Source of the DNA: Bacilli bacterium
GTDB taxonomy: Bacteria > Bacillota_I > Bacilli_A > RF39 > UBA660
NCBI GenBank assembly: GCA_028699175.1
Contig: JAQVVC010000035.1
Span: forward strand, 1 to 8,270
DNA: 8,270 nucleotides
Direction of reading: 5' to 3'
Position 1 is the first letter of the stretch. Every line of letters begins with the position of its first letter. Below are positions 1-5,326 of this stretch, one piece after another. The notes beneath the pieces are model-generated. The model was given only the letters and a program-made list of their open reading frames with translations, searched no databases and was not told the DNA's origin. The position numbers and the translations under genes were made by a program.

Positions 1-15
1 ATTTATTTTCCTTTC

Positions 16-44
16 TTGACATATCCGATAGATAAAGTTAAACT
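16..44 (+). promoter_or_regulatory. Probable promoter of the secreted-protein gene
   Basis: A perfect -35 hexamer TTGACA lies at 16-21. A 17-nt spacer leads to TAAACT at 39-44, which matches 4 of 6 bases of the -10 consensus. Transcription would then start near 51, just before the GGAGG ribosome binding site at 54-58. The -10 is weak, and the alternating TATATA at 44-49 is an alternative at a poor distance. The TTG inside the -35 box could also open the reading frame, but it has no ribosome binding site. Confidence 0.45.
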
Positions 45-63
45 ATATATAGTGGAGGTTATT

Positions 64-711
64 ATGAAAAAAGAACCTAAAATAAAAAAAGTTTATGTTG
101 TAGCTATTATATTAACAACTATATTACTGTTAATAGGTAGTAGTTATGCTGTTTTTCAAATGTACGTAAAAGGAACAGATACTGGCATAAGTGGAACTTC
201 TGCTTCTTATTTTGAAGGTATGCAAGGTATGTCAGGACCAGTTCAAATGATGATGTTTTCAATCCCTGGTTCGAACGCGCAAATTAAATTAGAAACAACT
301 GAATATATTGAATCTAATAATTTATTATTAATTAAATCAAGTGAAGTAGAAGATAAGTCTCAAAAATCAAGATTTAGAGTTACTAATGAAGAATATAATA
401 ATATTCTTACTTATTCAATATCACTTACTGAATTAAATATATCTACTAATTTACAAGTAGAAGATTTTAAGTGGCAGTTATTTGATTATAATAATTCAGT
501 AATAGTAGCTAGTGGTAATTTTAGTAATATAAGTACTGACTCTTTAATACTTGCAAATAATATTAATATTAATACTCGAACTGCTCATCAATATGAATTA
601 TGGTTATGGATAGAAGAGATTGATTTAGATCAAAGATATTTATTAAATGGTTCATTTAGTGGAAAAATAAAAATAGAAGCTGTTCTAGCTGATGGATTAG
701 CAACTGAATAA
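64..711 (+). CDS. Small exported protein, possibly TasA/camelysin-like
   Basis: The protein has 215 aa from ATG 64. This start is chosen because GGAGG (54-58) lies 5 nt upstream; the frame stays open back to TTG 16, but that codon sits inside the probable -35 box. Residues 1-9 are Lys-rich, residues 10-27 are hydrophobic, and Ser27-Tyr28-Ala29 is a good type I signal peptidase site, so the protein is probably secreted or surface-attached. The mature part is rich in Ser, Asn, Ile and Thr and has alternating hydrophobic stretches typical of a beta-sandwich. Near the C-terminus are a YELWLWI stretch and a final FSGKIKIEAVL strand, reminiscent of the TasA/camelysin-type secreted proteins of Firmicutes. 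That relation is a recollection of pattern, not a proven homology. No catalytic motif, LPXTG anchor or second membrane segment is seen. No signal peptidase gene of the SipW type is present in the window. The gene appears monocistronic, with its own promoter and terminator. Confidence 0.8.
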   Translation: MKKEPKIKKVYVVAIILTTILLLIGSSYAVFQMYVKGTDTGISGTSASYFEGMQGMSGPVQMMMFSIPGSNAQIKLETTEYIESNNLLLIKSSEVEDKSQKSRFRVTNEEYNNILTYSISLTELNISTNLQVEDFKWQLFDYNNSVIVASGNFSNISTDSLILANNININTRTAHQYELWLWIEEIDLDQRYLLNGSFSGKIKIEAVLADGLATE

Positions 712-716
712 GATAT

Positions 717-742
717 AAAAGTAAGTTAAACTTACTTTTTTT
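717..742 (+). terminator. Intrinsic terminator after the secreted-protein gene
   Basis: AAAAGTAAG (717-725) and CTTACTTTT (731-739) form a 9-bp stem around a 5-nt loop. The T-run extends to 742 and begins only a few bases after the TAA stop at 709-711. The stem is AT-rich but the layout is that of a rho-independent terminator. Confidence 0.8.
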
Positions 743-765
743 ATCTATTTAATTCAAAAAATAAA

Positions 766-774
766 TGTTATAAT
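766..774 (+). promoter_or_regulatory. Extended -10 promoter of the CPBP-like gene
   Basis: TGTTATAAT combines a perfect -10 hexamer (769-774) with the TGn extension. The position expected for a -35 box (about 746-751, TATTTA) is poor, as is common for extended -10 promoters. The predicted start near 781 leaves a leader of about 15 nt that is almost entirely ribosome binding site (AAGGAGG at 785-791). Confidence 0.65.
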
Positions 775-795
775 TATATATAATAAGGAGGGGCT

Positions 796-1425
796 ATGAA
801 TAATTACAAAAAATATATTTTAACATTGTTGATATTTTTTATTATGCCTTTAATAATAAATAGTTTATTACCCTCTATAGGTTCTAACAATATTATTGAT
901 TTAATATTAAGATTAACTATTACTTCTCTAATTCTTTTAACATTTGTCTATTTATTTTATTTTGAAATAGTAAATGATTTAAAATATATTAAAAATAATA
1001 AAAAGAAAGTAATTATAAATATAATTTTATATTTATTTATATTAATTATTGCTTTTATAATGACTAAAATATCAATATTTTTAATTAACCATAATAGTGA
1101 AGATACGATATTAAAAATGGATTTATTATATAAAAAAATACCATTTTATCTATTTATTAATAATATTATATTAATACCATTAATTGAAACGCTAGTATTT
1201 AGACACACTTTATATAAAGGTATTAAAAATAATATATTATTTTTAATAACAAGTTTATTTTTACTTTCAATTTATTATATCTATATATTAAATATATCGG
1301 ATATATATTTTATAATAATTGGTTTTATTCTTAGTATTGCATATTTAAAAAGTAAGAATATTGTAGTAGTTACAATTATTAGTATTTTGTTTAACGCTTT
1401 AATATTTCTAATTAATTATATATAA
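796..1425 (+). CDS. CPBP-like polytopic membrane protein, degenerate active site
   Basis: The protein has 209 aa and is strongly hydrophobic. Six or seven membrane segments can be drawn, at about residues 7-29, 34-56, 73-96, 115-134, 147-165, 168-185 and 189-207. Between segments the sequence is Lys/Asn-rich. The start is fixed by AAGGAGG at 785-791. Residues 131-136 (ETLVFR), preceded by Pro128, resemble motif 1 of CPBP intramembrane proteases (EExxFR), the family that includes CAAX prenyl endopeptidases and bacteriocin-immunity proteins. Here the second Glu is Thr132. The histidines expected in motifs 2 and 3 of that family are missing: the only His residues are 99 and 137. If the family call is right, the protein is probably not a working protease and may be a non-catalytic relative. 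It could equally be an unrelated membrane protein. No bacteriocin gene lies beside it. It converges on the ABC operon and originally shared a terminator with it. Confidence 0.75.
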   Translation: MNNYKKYILTLLIFFIMPLIINSLLPSIGSNNIIDLILRLTITSLILLTFVYLFYFEIVNDLKYIKNNKKKVIINIILYLFILIIAFIMTKISIFLINHNSEDTILKMDLLYKKIPFYLFINNIILIPLIETLVFRHTLYKGIKNNILFLITSLFLLSIYYIYILNISDIYFIIIGFILSIAYLKSKNIVVVTIISILFNALIFLINYI

Positions 1426-1452
1426 AAAAAGTTACAGTAATGGAACTTTTTT
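1425..1452 (+). terminator. Terminator of the CPBP-like gene (left copy)
   Basis: AAAAAAGTT (1425-1433) pairs with AACTTTTTT (1444-1452), directly after the stop codon. The inner stem is imperfect: A1434 faces G1443, then C1435-G1442 closes the loop. The downstream run of six T makes it a plausible rho-independent terminator on the + strand. It is one of two copies of the same hairpin flanking the insertion sequence. Confidence 0.75.
1426..1451. repeat. Left direct repeat flanking the IS (duplicated terminator)
   Basis: These 26 bp match 3047-3072 in the same orientation with a single difference (G1443 versus T3064). The shared core is GTTACAGTAATG, flanked by A5 and AACT5. The repeat abuts the left end of the insertion sequence and is read as a target duplication. 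Confidence 0.8.
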
Positions 1453-1456
1453 AGGC

Positions 1457-1480
1457 TGTTGACAAAGTATTTTGTTTACA
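1457..1480. repeat. Left terminal inverted repeat plus inverted subterminal copy
   Basis: TGTTGACAAA (1457-1466) is the left terminal repeat, matching the right end 9 of 10. Four bases further in, TTTGTTTACA (1471-1480) is an inverted copy of it. It matches the right-end top-strand sequence TTTGTCTACA 9 of 10. The left tip can thus fold on itself: ACAAA pairs with TTTGT around a GTAT loop, extended by TGT/ACA outside. Confidence 0.65.
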
Positions 1481-1506
1481 GTCTTTTATTTTTCAGAAAA
1501 ATAGTA

Positions 1507-1512
1507 TATAAT
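1507..1512 (+). promoter_or_regulatory. Possible -10 box of the transposase promoter
   Basis: TATAAT at 1507-1512 is a perfect -10 hexamer inside the element. The -35 region at the right spacing (about 1484-1489, TTTTAT) is poor. TTTACA at 1475-1480 is better in sequence but 26 nt away. Initiation near 1519 would put the first base at the start of the leader hairpin. Confidence 0.4.
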
Positions 1513-1518
1513 TAATTT

Positions 1519-1569
1519 GTAAGAACGCTTTATTATTCTAAATTTAAGGCTTACAGTTCTTACTTTTTT
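1519..1569 (+). terminator. Leader hairpin with T-run ahead of the transposase
   Basis: GTAAGAAC (1519-1526) is perfectly complementary to GTTCTTAC (1556-1563), followed at once by six T (1564-1569). Inside, GCTTT (1527-1531) can pair with AAGGC (1546-1550), including one G-T pair, so the stem can extend to 13 pairs apart from a 5-nt bulge (1551-1555) on the 3' side. This has the form of a rho-independent terminator between the element's left end and its transposase. It would stop transcripts entering from outside and perhaps attenuate the element's own promoter. CTTACTTT (1559-1566) is also complementary to AAAGTAAG (1607-1614) at the start of the transposase gene, a mutually exclusive pairing. 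Confidence 0.6.
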
Positions 1570-3010
1570 ATGCATTTTTGATATAACTATATTAGGAATA
1601 GTGAATAAAGTAAGTAATAATATGATAACAATAAATAAAGATGTTCAATGTGAATTCTTAATGACAACAATGGAAGAAATAGTTCCTAAAGACAGTTTAT
1701 TTAGAAAAATAGATAAATATATAGATTTTAATTTTATATATGATGAGGTTAAAGATTTATATTCTGAAAGTAATGAAGACCGAGTATTGATCCTGTAGTT
1801 TTGTTTAAACTAGTTTTTATTCAAGCTTTAGATGGAATAAAATCTATGAGAAAAACTTGCGATAAAATTAAGGTAGATGCTGAGTATAGATGGTTTTTAA
1901 GAATCCCTTTTGGACATGATACACCTCATTTTTCCACGTTGAGTAAAAATTATGAAAGAAGATTCAAAGACAGTAACGTACTTGAAAATATTTTTATTAA
2001 TATAGTTCAACAAGCAATAAAATACAATTTAGTAGACGGAACTATATTTTATACAGATTCAACTCATAAAAAGGCAAATGCAAATAAAAACAAATCGGAA
2101 GATATGATAATAACTAATATTAAAAAAAGAAGAACTTGGTTGGAAGATGAAATAAACTCAGAACGAGTTAAACAAGGTAGAAAACCTTATGACATAAAGA
2201 TATTATTGAGGAAAAGCACATAAAGGTTAGTCCGGTTGATAGAGAATCAGGATACTATCATAGAGATAATAAAGAAAAAGGATTTATGTTTTTAGATCAT
2301 AGAACTGTAGATGATAAATGCAATATAATAGTAGATTACCATATTACAAAAGGAAATGTTCATGATTCTGAACCTTTTATAAACAGAGCTGAATATATAA
2401 AAGAAGAGTTTGGATTCGACATAAAAAAAGATGGTGTGGATTCTGGATATCTAACACTTGATATAAAAAAATATTTCATAGAAAATGATATATTTGCTGT
2501 GTTTGGATATAGAAGATATGGTACTCCCAAATCTCGTAAAGAAAAACAAAAGTATATTTATTTAAAAGAAGAAGATGTTTATTATGAAAAAGAAACTGGC
2601 GAAGTTTTAGAATACAAAGGACTGATAGATACAAATGGTTATAAAAAATATGAAAATAATGATAAAAGTAAAATAGTTAGAAGACATATTCATGAAGAAT
2701 GGAATGAACATTTTAGAAACAATAGATTAAGTGAAGAAGGAAAAGAATTATACAAAAAAAGAAAAGAACGTATCGAATTAAGTTTTGCCGATTCTAAAAA
2801 TAATCACGGTTATAGATATGCTATGTATAGAGGAATTAAAAAAAATCAAAATTATACATGGCTTATTTGTGCTGCCCAAAATATGAAGAATATAGCATTA
2901 AAGAAAGAAAAAGTATACAATGATAACGAACTATTAACTAAAAATATAGGATATTTGTCATTTTTCATTAAATCAACAAAAATTCTTATTAAAATTTTAT
3001 ATAAAATAAG

Positions 3011-3032
3011 ACCCCTAGAATTTTCTAGGGGT
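3011..3032 (+). terminator. GC-rich hairpin at the right end of the IS
   Basis: ACCCCTAGAA (3011-3020) and TTCTAGGGGT (3023-3032) are perfectly complementary. In practice this gives an 8- or 9-bp stem with a 4- to 6-nt loop. It stands out by its GC content. It lies inside the last codons of the transposase and touches the right inverted repeat. Only TTTG follows, so it would be a weak terminator for the + strand. It may instead serve as a structural or binding element of the IS end. Confidence 0.55.
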
Positions 3033-3041
3033 TTGTCTACA
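3032..3041. repeat. Right terminal inverted repeat of the IS
   Basis: TTTGTCTACA is the inverted partner of TGTTGACAAA at 1457-1466 with one mismatch. It lies 5 bases in from the right direct repeat, just as the left one does on its side. Confidence 0.7.
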
Positions 3042-3046
3042 TTATG

Positions 3047-3072
3047 AAAAAGTTACAGTAATGTAACTTTTT
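3047..3072. repeat. Right direct repeat flanking the IS (duplicated terminator)
   Basis: This is the second 26-bp copy, differing from 1426-1451 only at T3064. It is the intact palindrome of the two: a 10-bp perfect stem (AAAAAGTTAC / GTAACTTTTT) around the loop AGTAAT. It is probably the ancestral form. Confidence 0.8.
3047..3072 (-). terminator. Terminator of the ABC exporter operon
   Basis: The hairpin overlaps the permease stop codon (complement of 3071-3073). On the minus strand it has a perfect 10-bp stem ending in five T, then CAT. Before the insertion the T-run would have been seven long, as in the left copy (seven A at 1424-1430), so the insertion may have slightly weakened termination of this operon. 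Confidence 0.7.
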
Positions 3073-4309
3073 AATTATTATTTTGTTTAAACATTTCAAT
3101 CATAGTTTTAAGGTTGAATTTAGTTCCATAGTTTATTATTGCTGATGAATATATTTTAATTGATATGTAAGCAAAAGCTACAATACTTAATAATAAAATA
3201 ATAATTGATATTGATATATCCAAAGTACTAACCGCACCAGTGATATATCTTGATGGGACACTAAATGGTGCTGATATTGGCAGATATGTAGCTAGTTTAT
3301 TTAAACTACTTGCAGGATTCATCATTGAGAAATAAGCTAAATAGAAGCCTAATAACACGACAATTGCGACTAATCCACCAGATTGTTGGACATCCTCAGG
3401 CTTACTAACTAGCGAGCCACAAAGTGCATAAATAAAAGCATATAATGTATATCCTAATAGAAAATAGATTATTGATACCAATGCAAAACCTATAGTTACT
3501 CCAGATAAATCTATGTGACCAGTTAAAATTTCAGCAGGAAAGAATAGTTTATAAGATAAGAAACCAGTTATAATTATTGCTAATACTTCTACTAAACCAA
3601 CAAACCCAATACCTAATGTTTTACCTATAATAATTGATTTAGGCGTTGTAGATGTGATTAAAGTATCAATAATTTTAGATGTTTTTTCAACTGTAATAGA
3701 TGCTGATACTTGATAAGCACAATAATATATAGCGAAGAATAATATCATACATAATCCCATTGACAGAACAAGTATTTCTCCAGATTGGGCATCCCCAAGT
3801 TCAATAACACCAAAGATTAAAGGTTTATTTATATTCATTATATCTTCTTCATTTAAACCATATTCGGATAATTTAACATATTTATATAAGTCAGTGAAAA
3901 TCATTTCATCCATTAATATATTCCCAGATAACCCCATAGCTTCAGTAATATAATCTAGTTTAATATTATCTTTTTCACTAGTAATATTAATTGCCGCACT
4001 AATTTTATTTGTCTCAAGTAATTCTCTTAGTTCATCGTTTTCTTTGACTTCATTTGTAATTTCAAATATATAACCAAGTTCCATTTGATTTAAAGAATTA
4101 AGCATTCCTTTATAGATATCCTCTTGATCCATTACTAATATAGTATCTTTATTTTCAACATTATTGTTATTATTAATTAAATTAATAATATTAGGAATAT
4201 TGAACCCAACTATTACTGACAGTAATAATATAGCTAAAGTAATTTTAAAAGATTTTTTCTTGAACATTTCAGTAGCAGTAAATTTAGCAACAATAATTGA
4301 ATCTTTCAT
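3071..4309 (-). CDS. ABC-2 type exporter permease (YhaP/NatB-like)
   Basis: The protein has 412 aa and the layout of the ABC2_membrane_3 family: a short cytoplasmic N-terminus, a first membrane segment at about residues 23-43, a large external domain at 44-175, then about five more segments (178-200, 228-252, 270-300, 312-332, 364-388). The stretch EKTSKIIDTLITSTTPK (208-224) followed by IIIGKTLG is the conserved cytoplasmic coupling region of these permeases. SKPEDVQQSGG (302-312) and the YLPISAPFSVPSR stretch (342-354) are also typical of the NatB/YhaP branch. With the ATPase it should form an efflux pump in the cell membrane. Relatives are annotated as Na+ exporters, but the substrate cannot be read from sequence. 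Its ATG overlaps the ATPase stop by one base (TAATG at 4311-4307), implying translational coupling; no strong ribosome binding site of its own is visible. Confidence 0.9.
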   Translation of the reverse strand: MKDSIIVAKFTATEMFKKKSFKITLAILLLSVIVGFNIPNIINLINNNNNVENKDTILVMDQEDIYKGMLNSLNQMELGYIFEITNEVKENDELRELLETNKISAAINITSEKDNIKLDYITEAMGLSGNILMDEMIFTDLYKYVKLSEYGLNEEDIMNINKPLIFGVIELGDAQSGEILVLSMGLCMILFFAIYYCAYQVSASITVEKTSKIIDTLITSTTPKSIIIGKTLGIGFVGLVEVLAIIITGFLSYKLFFPAEILTGHIDLSGVTIGFALVSIIYFLLGYTLYAFIYALCGSLVSKPEDVQQSGGLVAIVVLLGFYLAYFSMMNPASSLNKLATYLPISAPFSVPSRYITGAVSTLDISISIIILLLSIVAFAYISIKIYSSAIINYGTKFNLKTMIEMFKQNNN

Positions 4310-5199
4310 TATTTACCAACTCTTTCTATGAAGATATCATGTAGACTAGGTTTCTTTAGTTCATATTTTATAAGTTCGATTTTATTTTTTACCAAAATAT
4401 CAAATAGTTCTAATCCCTCATCTTTAGTTTTTATATTAATTAAATAATTATTATTTACTTTATTGTAATTTGTTAGTTTTAATTGTTTAAGATAATTTTC
4501 AATATTTTCATTAGTGATAATTTCTACATTATTAGTTTCATAATTATCTTTAATTTCTTTTAAGTTACCTTGTAGAACACACTTACCTCGATCTAATATT
4601 AAAATATCACTGCAAAATTCTTCAATTTGATTCATTTGATGACTAGACATAATAATATATTTACCTTGTTTTACTAAATCTAATATTACATTTTTTAATT
4701 GCTCTGTATTAACTGGATCTAGACCACTAAAAGGTTCATCTAATACTATTAAACTAGGATCATTCATTACTGCTAAGATAAATTGAATTTTTTGTTGATT
4801 TCCTTTAGATAATTTTTCGGCTTCCATATTAAAATATTCCATCATATTTAATTTCTCTAACCAGTATTTAATTGAAGTATCAGCAGCTTTTTTATTGATA
4901 CCTTTAAGTTCAGAAAAAAACATTAGTTGATTATATACGGTTATTTTAGGATATAATCCTCTTTCTTCAGGCATATAACCAAAATTAATATTTTTTCTAT
5001 TAACAGGTTTTCCATCTAAGGTAATTTCTCCAGAATCTTTTTTTATTATACCTAAAAGCATTCTAATAGATGTTGTTTTTCCAGCACCATTAGTTCCTAA
5101 AAAACCAAATATTGTAGGTTTTTTTAGTTCAAATGAGATATTATTTACAACTTTTTTGTTTGTGTAAGCTTTACTTACGTTTTTAAAAATTAACTCCAT
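4309..5199 (-). CDS. ABC exporter ATP-binding protein (YhaQ/NatA-like)
   Basis: The protein has 296 aa from the ATG at 5199 (MELIFKNVSK). Walker A is GTNGAGKTT (35-43, with Thr in place of the common Pro), the Q-loop region is GYMPEERGLYP (74-84), the signature is LSKGNQQ (130-136), Walker B is LIVLDEP (150-156) and the switch His is His187 (SSHQM). LSKGN instead of LSGGQ, together with PEERGLYP, marks the YhaQ branch. Residues from about 224 form a DUF4162-type C-terminal domain ending in SLHDIFIERVGK. An in-frame ATG at 5220 would add seven residues. It is rejected because it has no ribosome binding site, would lie upstream of the predicted transcription start, and overlaps the AGAGGA (5215-5210) that serves the downstream ATG. 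The protein energises the permease translated next, and both end at the shared terminator. Confidence 0.93.
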   Translation of the reverse strand: MELIFKNVSKAYTNKKVVNNISFELKKPTIFGFLGTNGAGKTTSIRMLLGIIKKDSGEITLDGKPVNRKNINFGYMPEERGLYPKITVYNQLMFFSELKGINKKAADTSIKYWLEKLNMMEYFNMEAEKLSKGNQQKIQFILAVMNDPSLIVLDEPFSGLDPVNTEQLKNVILDLVKQGKYIIMSSHQMNQIEEFCSDILILDRGKCVLQGNLKEIKDNYETNNVEIITNENIENYLKQLKLTNYNKVNNNYLINIKTKDEGLELFDILVKNKIELIKYELKKPSLHDIFIERVGK

Positions 5200-5222
5200 T
5201 TTTATATTTTCCTCTCCCATAT

Positions 5223-5251
5223 ATTATATATGAAATAGGAATAAAATACAA
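5223..5251 (-). promoter_or_regulatory. Promoter of the ABC exporter operon
   Basis: On the minus strand, TATAAT (5228-5223) follows TTGTAT (5251-5246) with a 17-nt spacer. Predicted initiation near 5216 is just at the GAGAGG ribosome binding site and below the ATG at 5220, which argues for the ATPase start at 5199. Confidence 0.65.
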
Positions 5252-5300
5252 AAATAATTTTTGTGTTCTTTATTGGATTCTTCTTTTTTTAATTTTTTTA

Positions 5301-5321
5301 TGTTATACTTTTAATGGTGAT
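5301..5321 (+). promoter_or_regulatory. Extended -10 promoter and RBS of parC
   Basis: TGTTATACT (5301-5309) is an extended -10 element with TATACT at 5304-5309. No good -35 is seen in the T-rich stretch upstream. GGTGAT (5316-5321) is fully complementary to the 16S anti-Shine-Dalgarno region and lies 5 nt before the GTG start. A start near 5316 would leave a leader of only about 11 nt. Confidence 0.6.
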
Positions 5322-5326
5322 ATACA

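Larger units (their letters stand above)
1452..3046 (+). mobile_element. IS1182-family insertion sequence, inactive
   Basis: The element is about 1595 bp, within the usual size range of the family. It holds one transposase gene on the + strand, now frameshifted twice. The ends are set by the flanking 26-bp direct repeats. Counted inward from those repeats, the inverted repeats TGTTGACAAA (1457-1466) and TGTAGACAAA (reverse complement of 3032-3041) begin at exactly the same offset and match 9 of 10, which supports the boundaries. IS1182 elements are known, from memory of the family, to use palindromic targets and give variable duplications. Insertion into a hairpin terminator fits this. The 149 bp before the transposase carry a promoter candidate and a leader hairpin. 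The exact ends could differ by a few bases. Confidence 0.85.
1601..3047 (+). pseudogene. IS1182-family DDE transposase, two frameshifts
   Basis: Three consecutive frames read as one protein of about 482 aa once two single-base losses are repaired. Near 1775-1776 a G appears lost: GGA would give SNGRPSIDPVVLFK, whereas the actual frame runs to TAG at 1796-1798. Near 2194-2199 one base is lost in ATAAAG: repair gives DIIEEKHIKVSP, whereas the actual frame ends at TAA 2221-2223. The N-terminal part resembles the DUF772 transposase domain, with RPSIDPVVLFK and FGHDTPHFSTLSK. The rest is a DDE_Tnp_1_6-like catalytic domain. Candidate catalytic residues are all still encoded: Asp in YTDSTHKKANA (codon 2056-2058), Asp in VDSGYL (2439-2441) and Glu in ERIELSFADSK (2775-2777). 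The start is uncertain: GTG 1601 has a weak AGGA upstream, and ATG 1622 is an in-frame alternative. The stop TGA (3045-3047) crosses the right end of the element. Sequencing error is an alternative for the frameshifts. Programmed shifting is unlikely because the family uses a single frame and no slippery heptamer is seen. Confidence 0.9.

Noticed and set aside
16..63. TTG at 16 as the start of the secreted protein
   Set aside because: It overlaps a perfect -35 box and would precede the transcription start. ATG 64 has GGAGG at ideal spacing and gives a normal signal peptide.
796..1425. Bacteriocin immunity or abortive-infection system
   Set aside because: The family likeness is partial and no bacteriocin peptide, processing gene or toxin partner is visible nearby. 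The neighbouring ABC pair is on the opposite strand and of the YhaQP type.
1519..1569. A metabolite riboswitch
   Set aside because: The region is only about 50 bases, matches no riboswitch core I recognise, and lies within an insertion sequence ahead of its transposase.
1770..2210. Programmed ribosomal frameshifting in the transposase
   Set aside because: The family normally uses one frame, two shifts would be needed, and neither site has a slippery heptamer such as A-AAA-AAG with a following structure.
1601..3047. Three separate genes at 1601-1798, 1801-2223 and 2286-3047
   Set aside because: Together they read as one IS1182-family transposase once two missing bases are restored. The apparent starts at 1801 (TTG) and 2286 (ATG) lie inside conserved protein sequence and have no ribosome binding sites.
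5200..5220. ATG at 5220 as the ATPase start
   Set aside because: It has no ribosome binding site and lies upstream of the predicted transcription start. The added residues would be encoded by the ribosome binding site of the ATG at 5199.
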